The notes beneath the pieces were generated by a model. The model searched no databases, was not told where the DNA came from, and saw only the letters and a program-made list of their open reading frames with translations. Positions 1 to 8,677 of a stretch of DNA of 64,000 nt are shown piece after piece. Every line of letters starts with the position of its first letter. The first letter of the stretch is position 1. Both the position numbers and the translations under genes were made by a program. This DNA is from UBA7672 sp041398245 (GTDB taxonomy: Bacteria; Pseudomonadota; Alphaproteobacteria; Caulobacterales; Hyphomonadaceae): the NCBI GenBank assembly GCA_041398245.1, contig JAWKVC010000009.1, positions 1 through 64,000 on the forward strand. The letters run 5' to 3'.

Positions 1-990
1 GTAGGCCGCCAGAGCGGCCGGAATGTCTCTCTCGCTCGCCAGCGCACCGGACAGGGCAAGCGCATCCAGCATCGCCATATTGGCGCCCTGACCCAGCTGG
101 GGGCTGGCCGAATGCCAGCTGTCGCCGACATGAGCGAGGCCCTCGCGCACCGGCGACCCAAGCGTTCCATGGGAATAGGCGGCGAAGATCAGCTGCTCCC
201 GGCTCATGATCTGCGAGACGAAGGGCTCCGTCCGTGGCCAGAGGCGCAGCACGTCCTCTTTCCACTTATCGAGCGGGGTCGCTCGCCAGTCATCCAGGTC
301 GACATGGCGCAGGCTCCAGAAGAAGGCCGCCTGTGGCGGCGTTCCCTGCCTGACCGAGCCGATGGGCAGGACGCCCACCATCCTGTGCGCGGCTTCGTAG
401 CGTTGCTCCAGCGCATCGCCTGCGAAGCCGTGCCGGCCGTCTTCAGGCCAGTCGACGTTGCTCCACAAGGCGCCGAAGGGGAGCGGCGGCAACGGCCTCG
501 CCCGCGACAACGGAGACCGCACGCCGAGCGCGTCGATCACCAGATCGAAGCGCGCACTGGCGCCGCCATCGGCGAACGTCAGTTGTCCATCCGCTGCCGC
601 GACAATCTCGCGGCCGCCGGCGAATTCTGCGCCGGCTTCGCGCGCGGCATCCAGCAGCGCTTCGAACAGCGCGCCGCGATGCACGGCGAGACCTTCACCG
701 GCGCCGCCGCCGAGCGCACGATAGCGGACATCAAGCACGATACGGTTTGACGGCGACGTGCGGCCGAACAGACGCCGGATCGGCGCGCCCAGCGCGCGCA
801 CGCGCGCGCCCACGCCGATCTCGTCGAGCACGGCGAGGCCGACCGGCTGAAGGATCAACCCCGAACCGAGCGGCGAAGGCGCGGCCATGCGGTCGAATAC
901 GACAACGCGCTCGCCTTCGCGCGCCAGCAACGCCGCACTGGCCAAGCCGGCGATTCCACCGCCCGCAATCGCAATCGAACGCCCCGCCAT
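1..990 (-). CDS. FAD-dependent monooxygenase, 3' end outside the window
   Basis: A flavoprotein hydroxylase of the PHBH/UbiH-like class, expected to use FAD and NAD(P)H to hydroxylate a small, probably aromatic substrate. The 330 visible codons begin at an ATG at 990 and run off the left edge without a stop. The N-terminus holds the dinucleotide-binding fingerprint AIAGGGIAGLASA (residues 7-19) and an acidic end of the second strand (VVFDR). Near residue 290 lies the FAD ribityl motif GDSWHSASPQLGQGANMAM, typical of the family. The small lipoprotein gene starts divergently about 115 bp away. The substrate cannot be read from sequence. The C-terminal part is missing only because the window ends. 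Confidence 0.9.
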   Translation of the reverse strand, partial: MAGRSIAIAGGGIAGLASAALLAREGERVVVFDRMAAPSPLGSGLILQPVGLAVLDEIGVGARVRALGAPIRRLFGRTSPSNRIVLDVRYRALGGGAGEGLAVHRGALFEALLDAAREAGAEFAGGREIVAAADGQLTFADGGASARFDLVIDALGVRSPLSRARPLPPLPFGALWSNVDWPEDGRHGFAGDALEQRYEAAHRMVGVLPIGSVRQGTPPQAAFFWSLRHVDLDDWRATPLDKWKEDVLRLWPRTEPFVSQIMSREQLIFAAYSHGTLGSPVREGLAHVGDSWHSASPQLGQGANMAMLDALALSGALASERDIPAALAAY

Positions 991-1105
991 TCATTCCTGC
1001 CCGGAAACCGCCCGATGCTTGGTAGACCAGCCAGCGGCGGCAGCGCCACCGGAACGTGGCGATCTGACGCGCGTTCTACCGCGGCACAGGAACCGGAGAC
1101 TTTCG

Positions 1106-1312
1106 ATGAAACCCCTCACGACAATCCTCGCCGTGGCTGTTGCGGCAAGCGCAATGACGGCGTGCTCCACCCTCACCGGCGCGGCAGTAGGCGGAGCGGC
1201 GGGCGCTGCGATCGGCAACAATACGGGCGATGGCGATGCCCAACGGGGCGCAGCCATTGGCGCGGCGGCTGGCGCGATCGCCGGCACGGTCGCCGACGAC
1301 GATGACGACTAG
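1106..1312 (+). CDS. small glycine-zipper lipoprotein
   Basis: A 68-residue predicted outer-membrane lipoprotein. The first 20 residues form a signal peptide ending in the lipobox MTAC, so Cys20 would be lipidated. After it come two short glycine/alanine zipper stretches (GAAVGGAAGAAIG and GAAIGAAAGAIAG) separated by a polar turn, and the protein ends in five aspartates. Such glycine-zipper lipoproteins (YMGG/OmpA-associated type) insert in or pack against the outer membrane; the exact role is not known. The ATG at 1106 follows a GGAG-like ribosome site and directly opens the signal peptide, which decides the start against longer in-frame readings. Confidence 0.8.
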   Translation: MKPLTTILAVAVAASAMTACSTLTGAAVGGAAGAAIGNNTGDGDAQRGAAIGAAAGAIAGTVADDDDD

Positions 1313-1348
1313 GACTGGCTGACAGGACTGACTGAACGGCGGGCGCCG

Positions 1349-1897
1349 TCAGGTCGCGGCGGATAGGATTGGCGTGTCGAACGCCGAGGCTATCCGCCGT
1401 GCGGCTGTTTCGGCGTCATCAATCTCGCTGTCGATCACGATGTCTGCGGGCGGCATCGCCGCTTCGGCTTCAAGGAATGAGTCGCGCAACTCCCGCAGAA
1501 GATCGAGCGACACAAGCTTTCTGAATTCCTTGCGGCTGTCATTGCCGATGCGGCGTTCCTGTTCTTCGGGCGAGATCACGAGACGCGCGAATTTCACCTC
1601 GCCGCCAAGGCCGCCGACCAGACCAACAACACGCGCCGGAAACCCTTCATCCACTGTGCTCTCCGGCGCGAAGGTGAAGATCAGGGACTGGCCCGACGTG
1701 GCCGCCGTCTCGAACGCGGCCATCCACATCGCCTCGCGCATACGAATGAATTGGGGATCGCCGAAGGGTAGCTTCTCCAGCAGGGCGTCGACCACGAGAT
1801 GGTTGTGAAACAGCGGCAAGCCGGTCAGCCGCGCCAACTCGCGCGCCACGGTCAGCTTGCCCGACGCGGCTCCGCCCCAGATGAAGATAAGTTTCAC
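1349..1897 (-). CDS. P-loop kinase-like ATPase (182 aa)
   Basis: A small P-loop protein of the shikimate/adenylate kinase-like fold. The N-terminal strand runs into the loop GGAASGKLT (residues 8-16). The position after Lys is Leu and the Thr comes one later, a form that is common in this group of uncharacterised kinases (GxxxxGKxTVA) together with the following FHNH segment (residues 30-33). A C-terminal DIVIDSEIDDAETAA stretch resembles the end of nucleotide kinases. Substrate unknown. The start overlaps the stop of the upstream dienelactone hydrolase by 4 bases (ATGA), so the two are translationally coupled. Confidence 0.75.
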   Translation of the reverse strand: MKLIFIWGGAASGKLTVARELARLTGLPLFHNHLVVDALLEKLPFGDPQFIRMREAMWMAAFETAATSGQSLIFTFAPESTVDEGFPARVVGLVGGLGGEVKFARLVISPEEQERRIGNDSRKEFRKLVSLDLLRELRDSFLEAEAAMPPADIVIDSEIDDAETAARRIASAFDTPILSAAT

Positions 1898-2571
1898 GAC
1901 GCTCCGAACAGCTCAATCGTCCGGTCGAACGCAAGCTTGTCCGAAGCGGCGTCGTAGTCAGCCGAATTCTTGCGGGCAAAGCCATGGCCGGCGTCGTAGA
2001 CATAGACGGGCAGATCCGGATAGGCGGCCTCGATCTTGTCGACCGCGCCGACCAGCGGAATGTGCGCATCCTTCGCGCCAAAATGGCAGATGGTCGGGCA
2101 TTTCGGCTTCATGCCCAGCATCTGCGGGATATTGCCGCCATAGTAGCAGGAGGCCGCCGCAATGCCGTCGATGCGCGCGGCCGCCAGCCAGCTCATCGTG
2201 CCGCCATAGCAGTAGCCTGTGACGTACACCTTTCCCGATTGCGACAGCAGGTCGAACACGCCGCCCACATCGTTCATTGCATTCTCGGGACCATTGCCCA
2301 TCGCGAGGTCCCGGCCGCGGGCAAGGCCTGAGGCGACATCCTGAGCCTGCACGACGAAGCCGGGTTCGGCCCGGTCGTACATGGATGGCGCGATGGCTTC
2401 ATAGCCGACGGCGCCAAAGCGCTCGGTCATTTCCTTGATGTGGTCCGAGAGACCAAAAATCTCCTGGATGACAATGACGCCGCCCTTCCGAGGCCCGGCC
2501 GGCGCGACCCGGTAAGCATCGAACTCAAAGCCGTCGCGGCTTTTCACGCGGATCATTTCACCTGCGGACAT
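1894..2571 (-). CDS. dienelactone hydrolase family protein
   Basis: An alpha/beta hydrolase of the dienelactone hydrolase family (225 aa, the usual length), a cytosolic enzyme that opens lactones such as carboxymethylenebutenolide in aromatic catabolism, although many members have other ester or lactone substrates. The catalytic triad is visible: nucleophile Cys121 in GYCYGG, Asp168 in GAKDAH and His197 in DAGHGF. Glu36 in the IQEIFG segment is the conserved partner that activates the Cys. It is followed, with a 4-base overlap, by the small P-loop kinase and preceded by a 61-residue membrane protein on the same strand. Confidence 0.9.
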   Translation of the reverse strand: MSAGEMIRVKSRDGFEFDAYRVAPAGPRKGGVIVIQEIFGLSDHIKEMTERFGAVGYEAIAPSMYDRAEPGFVVQAQDVASGLARGRDLAMGNGPENAMNDVGGVFDLLSQSGKVYVTGYCYGGTMSWLAAARIDGIAAASCYYGGNIPQMLGMKPKCPTICHFGAKDAHIPLVGAVDKIEAAYPDLPVYVYDAGHGFARKNSADYDAASDKLAFDRTIELFGAS

Positions 2572-2589
2572 GAACGCTTCCTCGTCTGG

Positions 2590-2775
2590 CTAGCTGGCCT
2601 TGAACATGAAACCCATCACGGTTGCGATGACCCCGATGAGCAGCAGGATGAGCGCGAACGCCATGATGCAGCCGGGTCCGGTTTCCGAACCGAACTTAGC
2701 CTTGCGAAGCCGCCAGGCAAGGAAACCGCCGGACGCGAGCATGGCCAGGCCGATGGCGATCAGTTTCCAGTCCAA
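2590..2775 (-). CDS. small two-helix membrane protein
   Basis: A 61-residue protein with two hydrophobic helices (about residues 5-21 and 37-58) separated by a short basic loop (WRLRKAKF). This predicts a hairpin in the inner membrane. I do not recognise a family with a known function. It sits 18 bases upstream of the dienelactone hydrolase on the same strand and about 50 bases after the GNAT gene, so it is probably part of the same transcription unit. The compact spacing and clean hydropathy pattern are the reasons for calling it a gene. Confidence 0.6.
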   Translation of the reverse strand: MDWKLIAIGLAMLASGGFLAWRLRKAKFGSETGPGCIMAFALILLLIGVIATVMGFMFKAS

Positions 2776-2829
2776 AGCGCCCTCCCCGGTTTTATCCCAC
2801 GGCGCTTATAGCGGAGCGCGCTGGCGGCG

Positions 2830-3360
2830 CTAAGCCAGTTCGCGCGTCATCACGCGCATGGCGCGGCTGCGGCCCGGGCGCAGGCCGCCCGAAAAGGTCT
2901 TGCCGCCAATGTCGACGAAGCCCCAGCGTTCATAAGCCGCCCGGGCCCATTCGGCATGCTCCATCACGTCGAGCCAGAGGTAGGTACAGCCTTCAGCGCG
3001 GGCTTCTTCCTCGGCGGCCTCGAACAGCTTCTTGCCGATGCCGCCCCGGCGCGCGCCGGGGAGCAGGTAGACACGCGGGATTTCGGCCCCGCCCTCGCGA
3101 TTGTTGATCGGCTCGGACGAGCCGACGATCATGGTGAGGAAGCCAACGCCCACGCCATCCTGACGCGCGATCCAGACGCGCGCGTCCGGCCGCGCCAGCG
3201 ATGCAATGAAGGCGTCCTCGCTGAACGTCTGCAGCTGGTGAAAGAAACCGACGGCGTCATCCCAGTCGTCATGATAGGCGGCGGCATAGGCGGCCGGCCC
3301 GATTATGCCGAGATCGGGCACGTCCGCCTCGGTTGCGCGGGTGACGACCAGATCGCTCAT
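2830..3360 (-). CDS. GNAT-family N-acetyltransferase
   Basis: A 176-residue acetyl-CoA-dependent N-acetyltransferase. The acetyl-CoA pyrophosphate-binding motif A appears as LPGARRGGIGKKLFEAAE near residues 100-117 (R-R-G-G-I-G matching Q/RxxGxG/A). Motif B follows as LWLDVMEHAEWARAAYERWGF, with the usual Tyr near the end. The acceptor substrate cannot be predicted. The ATG overlaps the cobS stop by 4 bases, so it is co-translated with cobS. In many alphaproteobacteria the gene after cobS is cobT; here that position is taken by this acetyltransferase. Confidence 0.9.
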   Translation of the reverse strand: MSDLVVTRATEADVPDLGIIGPAAYAAAYHDDWDDAVGFFHQLQTFSEDAFIASLARPDARVWIARQDGVGVGFLTMIVGSSEPINNREGGAEIPRVYLLPGARRGGIGKKLFEAAEEEARAEGCTYLWLDVMEHAEWARAAYERWGFVDIGGKTFSGGLRPGRSRAMRVMTRELA

Positions 3361-4340
3361 GCCACCTTCACCATCGCCGCGCTTTCGGGCAGCTCCTGCG
3401 CAAAGGCGCGCTGGTAGAATTCGGCGATGGCCGGGCGCTCAAGCTCGTCGCACTTGTTGACGAAGGTCATGCGGAAGGCGACGCCGATATCGCCGAAGAT
3501 CAGCGTGTTCTCGCCCCAGGTGATGACGGTGCGCGGGCTCATCACGGTCGAGATGTCGCCGGCGATGAAGCCGTTACGGGTCATGTCGGCGACGCGGACC
3601 ATTTTCGAGATCGTCGCCTTGTCGAGATCGGGAACCTTGGCGGCGACAATCTCGACCTCGGCGTCATGCTCGAGATAGTTGAGCGTGGTTACGATCGACC
3701 AACGGTCGAGCTGACCCTGGTTGAGCTGTTGCGTGCCGTGATAGAGGCCGGTCGTGTCGCCGAGGCCCACCGTGTTGGTCGTCGCGAACAGGCGGAACCA
3801 CGGGTTCGGCTTCATTACGCGGTTCTGGTCGAGCAGCGTCAGCTGACCCGACGCTTCGAGAATGCGCTGGATCACGAACATCACGTCCGGGCGGCCCGCG
3901 TCGTATTCGTCGAACACCAGAGCGATGGGCCGCTGCAGCGCCCATGGCAGGATGCCTTCGCGGAACTCCGTCACCTGCTTGCCGTCCTTGAGGACGATGG
4001 CGTCCTTGCCGACGAGGTCGATCCGCGACACGTGGCTGTCGAGGTTGATGCGGATCAGCGGCCAGTTGAGGCGCGCGGCGACCTGCTCGATGTGCGTCGA
4101 TTTCCCGGTGCCGTGATAGCCTTGCACCATGACGCGGCGATTGTGCTTGAAGCCCGCGAGGATGGCGCGCGTGGTGGTGGGGTCAAACCGGTAGGCCGTG
4201 TCCAGATCGGGCACGTAGGGCGATTTCTCGGCGAAGGCCGGCACCTTCCAGTCGAGATCGATCCCGAACGTCTTCTTGGCGTCGAGCTGTTTCGTCGGCG
4301 CAAGCGAGATCAGGTCTTCGGAGTCAGTCGTCACGGCCAT
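3357..4340 (-). CDS. cobS: cobaltochelatase AAA+ subunit CobS
   Basis: A 327-residue AAA+ ATPase that with CobT and CobN inserts cobalt into hydrogenobyrinate diamide in aerobic cobalamin synthesis. It carries Walker A GYHGTGKS (residues 74-81), Walker B VFDEYD (142-147) and the conserved ATTNTVG sensor segment, and matches the family length. The Met at 4340 is preferred over an upstream in-frame Met because CobS proteins begin close to this point. No cobT or cobN is visible here. The J-domain/bolA pair usually found beside cobS lies 3.2 kb away, beyond a VOC gene and a TonB receptor on the other strand. If no partner exists in the genome, a MoxR-like chaperone role would be the alternative. 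Confidence 0.93.
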   Translation of the reverse strand: MAVTTDSEDLISLAPTKQLDAKKTFGIDLDWKVPAFAEKSPYVPDLDTAYRFDPTTTRAILAGFKHNRRVMVQGYHGTGKSTHIEQVAARLNWPLIRINLDSHVSRIDLVGKDAIVLKDGKQVTEFREGILPWALQRPIALVFDEYDAGRPDVMFVIQRILEASGQLTLLDQNRVMKPNPWFRLFATTNTVGLGDTTGLYHGTQQLNQGQLDRWSIVTTLNYLEHDAEVEIVAAKVPDLDKATISKMVRVADMTRNGFIAGDISTVMSPRTVITWGENTLIFGDIGVAFRMTFVNKCDELERPAIAEFYQRAFAQELPESAAMVKVA

Positions 4341-4540
4341 GGGAGGAAAATCTCTCGTATCCAGTCCGTCGATATAGGCGCGGCGGCAGTCACATTGCAA
4401 CGCAGCACATCGGCGCATTCAGGCGATGAATTCCCCGGATTCGGCCTGCATTTCGCGAAAATCACCCCTTCGGGTGATTGTGCGGGGCCGCCGCCGGCGC
4501 TTTGGTGGCGTCCGGATCGACACATGAGAAGGGGCCGGAC

Positions 4541-4924
4541 ATGGCGAAGGTGCTGGGCGTTGGCGGGGTGTTCTTCAAATCGAAGGACCCGGCCGCCCTG
4601 ATCGGCTGGTACCGGGACGTGCTCGGCTTTCATGTGCATGACTGGGGCGGCGTGGTCTTCACGCCGGACGCAATGGCGGGCCATCCCGGCTCGGGCACCG
4701 TGTTCTCGCCCTTCAAGCAGGACACGACGTATTTCGAGCCCTCGACCAACCCCTACATGATCAATCTGGCCGTGGACGATCTCGACGGCATTCTGGCGAA
4801 GTGCGCCGAGCATGGCGTGACGCCGGTGAAGACCTTCCCCGAGGAAGCCAACGGCAAGTTCGCCCACATCATGGACCCGGAGGGCAACAAGCTCGAACTG
4901 TGGGAGCCGAAGCCTATGGGCTGA
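4541..4924 (+). CDS. VOC superfamily (glyoxalase-like) protein
   Basis: A 127-residue member of the vicinal oxygen chelate fold (glyoxalase/bleomycin resistance/dioxygenase). The sequence shows the typical paired beta-alpha-beta-beta-beta modules: an N-terminal GVFFKSKDPAALIGWYRDVLG segment and a C-terminal FAHIMDPEGNKLELWEP segment, whose final Glu is the usual metal ligand. Members bind a divalent metal and act on small molecules, or simply bind them; the substrate is unknown. The ATG at 4541 follows GAAGGGG at good spacing. It is transcribed divergently from cobS. Confidence 0.88.
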   Translation: MAKVLGVGGVFFKSKDPAALIGWYRDVLGFHVHDWGGVVFTPDAMAGHPGSGTVFSPFKQDTTYFEPSTNPYMINLAVDDLDGILAKCAEHGVTPVKTFPEEANGKFAHIMDPEGNKLELWEPKPMG

Positions 4925-5258
4925 CGCCTGATTGACCGCAATCTGCCCCGTTCAAGGCATTGGCCTGCCGGGACCTGATGGTCGACATTTTGCCCAATCC
5001 AGACACTTACCTCGTATCGTGCGCGTCGTCGGCGCGCGCTCGGAATCCGTCCGGGGCGGGGGCAGCGGGGCAAGCGCCGCAAGCGCGTCGAGAGTCCAGC
5101 AAAACCTCGCTGCGTTTGGCTGACAAACCTGGCGCAAACGGCTGCCGACGGGCCTTTACTCTAGGGCGCCACCCTGAGGCAGCGGGCAATGGGATCACAG
5201 GTACGTCATGCCGATCATTCGGCTTTGATGCCCATCGTAGAGATTACTAGGGAGGGGG
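4925..5258. other. intergenic region upstream of TonB receptor, no gene seen
   Basis: This 334-base stretch lies between the VOC gene and the TonB-dependent receptor. I find no convincing coding frame and no RNA gene. It ends in a strong ribosome site (GGAGGGGG) placed 0-1 bases before the receptor ATG-proximal sequence, so it must hold the receptor promoter, but I could not fix -35/-10 boxes with confidence. Confidence 0.5.
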
Positions 5259-7382
5259 ATGAAGTTTGTTTGTCGGCGTCCCATCAACCTGCTTTTGCTG
5301 TCGTCCGGCCTCGCTACGCTTCTTAGTGGCAGAGCACTAGCCCAGGACGCGGTGATCACCTCCGACGCCGAGGTGTTTCCGCCCTCCTATTTCGCACGCT
5401 TCAATCCCGCCACAGCTGACGACATGATCCGTCAGGTGCCCGGCTTCACCATTGATGAAGGGGATTCGGTTCGCGGGTTTGGCAACGCCGCCGGAAACGT
5501 ACTCATCAATGGCGAGCGTCCCTCCACCAAGACATCGTTGCGAACACTCCTCGGTCGGATACCGGCCGCCAATGTGGTGCGCATAGAAGTCGTAACGGGC
5601 GCTTCCGCAAATCTGGACATGCGCGGCCAGACGAAAGTCGCGAATGTCATCCTGAAGGCAGATGCGGCCGGAACCTCCGGCGCGTGGAAAGCGACTGGGC
5701 GGCACTTTCAGGGGGGCAGGCTCAATGCCTCCGCAGAAGCGAGCGCCAATCTTCCTGCATTCGGAGGGACGCTGACGCTGTCACTTGAGGCAGGCGCGCC
5801 TGGTGGGGGAGGACCGGGCGGCGGCGTGCGCAGTCAGTCGCGTCGTGCCTACTATGATGGCTCCGGCAATCTGTTCGAACAGCATGCCGGCAGCATTCGC
5901 AACGAACGCACGATGTTTGAGCCGGCGTTCGAGTTCAAACGTTCACTGGACTGGGGCAAGCTCAATCTCAACGGATCTTACTCGGCCTTTGAGGGGGAAG
6001 GATCCACCTTCTTCGAGATCCACGCGCCCGATTTTGCTGGCCCGATCACGCGGCTCGAAACACAGAACAACGACTTTGAGCGCAAGTCGTACAATCTGAA
6101 CGGCGATGTTGAATTGCCGCTCGGCGCGGCCTCAACAAAGCTCATACTGCTTCATCAGCGCGCGGAGGGCTCGGGCGATAGTCTTTACGGCTTCTACAAT
6201 GCTGATGGCAGTTTCGATGACTCGGTTCGCGTGCGCTCGGACGACACTTCAGGGGAGTCGATTGCGCGCACTCAAATCAGCCTGCCTTTTGGGGAGTCGC
6301 ATACATTCGAGTTTGCACTTGAAGGGGCCTACAACTTCCTCGACAGCACGCGCCATGTAACCCTCGCTTCGGGGGCCGACGTAACACCCCCGGGCTCAGA
6401 TACCATCGTTGAGGAGTATCGCGGAGAGCTCCAGCTATCCGATGTTTGGCAAGTCCTGCCCGAATTGACGCTCGAGCCCGCGATGAAGCTTGAGTACTCG
6501 CAGATCAAGCAGGAGGCCCGTCTTGCAATGGGCGGCAGCGCATTCGCTGAGCGGGAGTTCACCTATCCCAAGCCTGGCATTACGGCGACGTGGCGGCCCA
6601 ATGAGTCTCAACAGTTGCGCGTGTCCCTTGAGCGCTCCGTTGCGCAGCTCGATTTCGGCGACTTCGTTTCGGCCGTCGAAGTCATCAATGACCAGGTTAC
6701 CGCCGGTAACGCAGATCTGGTTCCGCAAAAGGCTTGGGCGCTGAACGCCGAGTTCGAGCAGAAGTTCTGGGACGATGGCGTTCTGACATTGGTAGGCAAA
6801 TTTGCACGCGTGTCCGACGTTGAGGACCAGGTGCCTGTTGTGCCGTTGGGCGGCTCAATCCTTCAGGCATTTGATGGCCCGGGCAATCTCGGGAAAGGCG
6901 AGGAATGGTCTCTGGGTTTCAAGGCGAGCGTGCCGCTGGACAATCTGGGTTTGCCCGACGCACGTCTGGATATGAGCCTCAACAGCGGCAATTCTGAGGT
7001 TGTGGATCCCGTAACGGGAAATGTTCGCGAGTTTTCTGACGCCTTTAACAGGGATTGGCAGATTTCATTCCGGCAGGACGTGCCCGAGCATAAGTTCAGC
7101 TACGGATTTGCCTTTGGGGAAGGCGGCGGCGCCACGTCCTACAGGCTGAAGGAGACGTACAAGCGCGAACGAACGGGCGGCGATCTTCGCGTGTTCTTCG
7201 AGACGACGCAGATTGAAGGGCTCAAAATCCGTGTTGGATGGAATGATGCCCTTGATCCTGCCTTTATCTCCAACCGCGCGGTCTATGACGCCCCTAGATC
7301 GACCGGAAACCTGATCTTGTTTCAGCAGAACCAGTCTCGCAACGGCCCCTTCGGTTTTGTGCAGATCAGCGGAACTTTTTGA
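5259..7382 (+). CDS. TonB-dependent outer-membrane receptor (707 aa)
   Basis: An outer-membrane active transporter. Residues 1-28 are a signal peptide ending ALA-Q. The plug domain follows at about residues 37-125 (DDMIRQVPGF, VRGFGN, VLINGERPS, RIEVVTG are the typical plug landmarks), then a beta-barrel to the C-terminus, ending in the aromatic residue Phe expected for BAM recognition. The barrel resembles the OMP_b-brl family rather than siderophore receptors such as FepA, so the ligand is open. There is no obvious N-terminal signalling extension. Base composition and codon choice are visibly less GC-rich than in neighbouring genes, and the gene separates cobS from its usual neighbours, suggesting it was acquired. 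Confidence 0.9.
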   Translation: MKFVCRRPINLLLLSSGLATLLSGRALAQDAVITSDAEVFPPSYFARFNPATADDMIRQVPGFTIDEGDSVRGFGNAAGNVLINGERPSTKTSLRTLLGRIPAANVVRIEVVTGASANLDMRGQTKVANVILKADAAGTSGAWKATGRHFQGGRLNASAEASANLPAFGGTLTLSLEAGAPGGGGPGGGVRSQSRRAYYDGSGNLFEQHAGSIRNERTMFEPAFEFKRSLDWGKLNLNGSYSAFEGEGSTFFEIHAPDFAGPITRLETQNNDFERKSYNLNGDVELPLGAASTKLILLHQRAEGSGDSLYGFYNADGSFDDSVRVRSDDTSGESIARTQISLPFGESHTFEFALEGAYNFLDSTRHVTLASGADVTPPGSDTIVEEYRGELQLSDVWQVLPELTLEPAMKLEYSQIKQEARLAMGGSAFAEREFTYPKPGITATWRPNESQQLRVSLERSVAQLDFGDFVSAVEVINDQVTAGNADLVPQKAWALNAEFEQKFWDDGVLTLVGKFARVSDVEDQVPVVPLGGSILQAFDGPGNLGKGEEWSLGFKASVPLDNLGLPDARLDMSLNSGNSEVVDPVTGNVREFSDAFNRDWQISFRQDVPEHKFSYGFAFGEGGGATSYRLKETYKRERTGGDLRVFFETTQIEGLKIRVGWNDALDPAFISNRAVYDAPRSTGNLILFQQNQSRNGPFGFVQISGTF

Positions 7383-7580
7383 GGTGCTGTCGGACCGATG
7401 CAAACCGGTCGCTGCGATAGCGCGAGCGCCCAGCCCCCTAGAGCGGCAGTGAATGTCTGCTTTCGGCGAAATTCGGCCAGAAGGTCAAAGCATCGCGAAT
7501 AGCAGGAGAGCGACGGGTTGCGCTCATCGCCGTACCCAGCCGGAATGCTTGGTTCAACAGGCGGGCCCCGGCGCGAACGC

Positions 7581-8249
7581 CTAGGCCAGCCCGCTCGCCT
7601 TCAGCGCCTTGAAGGCGCGGATCACGATGGTGAGGCGATGCTCCATCGAGCGGTCGCCGCCGTTTGAGTCGGGGTGGTACTGCTTGACCAGCAGGCCATA
7701 GCGCTCGCGGATCTGCGTCGCCTCAGCGTGATGCGGCAGGCCCATCTCGTCGAGCGCGCGGATCTGGAGCCGGGTGCGGCTCATCGCGCGCTGCTCTTCC
7801 GGCACGGTCTTGCCGACATGGCCGTTGTAGAGCCAGTCCTTCGCGCCGCGCCAGGCGCGCGGATTGTTCATCCTAGCTGCGCGGCCGGCGGCGCCGACCG
7901 GACCGCCGCCGAACTTCCAGGTCGGCTTGTGGCCGAAACCGGCGGAGGCCTGGAAGGCGGAAATCTCCGTCTCGGTCATACCGGCGAAGAAATCATAAGT
8001 CTCATTGTATTCGGCGGCGTGGCGCTGGCAGAACCAGTGATGGTCCTGCGCCGCGACCGGCTGGCCGGGCACCTGGATCACGCGGGCGGAAAACGGCTTG
8101 GGCGCCTTGCACAGGCCGAGTTCGTCACAACCTTTGTGTTCGCAGCGCTGGACATACGCGCCCGCCTTCCGCCGCCCCCCGGGTGGATTGGCGCGGATAT
8201 CGACGAACTTGACGCGGTAATTCCGCATGTAGTCTTCGGCTGCCGACAT
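7581..8249 (-). CDS. J-domain (DnaJ-like) protein
   Basis: A 222-residue protein with a C-terminal J-domain carrying the HPD tripeptide at residues 192-194 (KQYHPDSNGGD), needed to stimulate the ATPase of a DnaK-type chaperone. The N-terminal part is a family-specific region with a Cys/His cluster (CEHKGCDELGLCKAP, FCQRH) that may bind zinc. In alphaproteobacteria this protein is typically encoded between bolA and cobS. Here it is divergent from bolA with only 27 bases between the start codons, and cobS lies downstream on the same strand but 3.2 kb away. Confidence 0.9.
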   Translation of the reverse strand: MSAAEDYMRNYRVKFVDIRANPPGGRRKAGAYVQRCEHKGCDELGLCKAPKPFSARVIQVPGQPVAAQDHHWFCQRHAAEYNETYDFFAGMTETEISAFQASAGFGHKPTWKFGGGPVGAAGRAARMNNPRAWRGAKDWLYNGHVGKTVPEEQRAMSRTRLQIRALDEMGLPHHAEATQIRERYGLLVKQYHPDSNGGDRSMEHRLTIVIRAFKALKASGLA

Positions 8250-8276
8250 GGCTCTGATCTTGGGATGCGTTCGTTA

Positions 8277-8546
8277 ATGCCGCAAGAATTGACAACCCGT
8301 ACGGAGCGAATTCGGGCCGCTCTGACTGCTGCTTTTTCTCCGGATGAGCTGGATATAGTGGATGAGTCCCATCTTCACCATGGCCACGCCGGTGCAGCCC
8401 CGGGCGGCGAAACGCATTATGCTGTCCGGATCCGGGCGGCAGCGTTCGCGGGATTGTCCCGGCTGGCCAAGCACCGGGCGGTCAACGCAGCGCTGAAAGC
8501 CGAGTTCGACACCGGGCTGCACGCCCTCCATATCGACGCCGTCTAG
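8277..8546 (+). CDS. bolA: BolA family protein
   Basis: An 89-residue BolA-like protein, which usually works with a monothiol glutaredoxin to hold or sense a [2Fe-2S] cluster. The family core is visible: an N-terminal helix (TERIRAALTAAF), then the conserved DESHLHHGHAG segment with cluster-ligand histidines, and the C-terminal RLAKHRAVNAAL helix with the invariant His. The ATG at 8277 is chosen because family members begin near here; an in-frame ATG four codons upstream is also possible. Divergent from the J-domain gene, so the 27-base gap must serve both starts and the promoters must overlap coding sequence. Confidence 0.9.
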   Translation: MPQELTTRTERIRAALTAAFSPDELDIVDESHLHHGHAGAAPGGETHYAVRIRAAAFAGLSRLAKHRAVNAALKAEFDTGLHALHIDAV

Positions 8547-8643
8547 AGGCGCGCACGCTCCCTCCCCGGGGCCGGCCCGGGCGCGGCCCAATGATGATTT
8601 TGGGAAGGGGGGCGACGGTGAGTGGAGAGGAGCCGGGACCCCT

Positions 8644-8677
8644 AAAAAGAACGGCCCCACCCTGCGATGGAGCCGCT
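8644..8677 (-). terminator. intrinsic terminator (minus strand)
   Basis: The stem AGCGGCTCC / GGGGCCGTT (minus-strand sense) has a 10-base loop and is followed by five T residues. It ends minus-strand transcripts coming from luxR or from the candidate small RNA. It does not have a T-run in the plus direction, so it would not terminate bolA transcripts. Confidence 0.75.
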
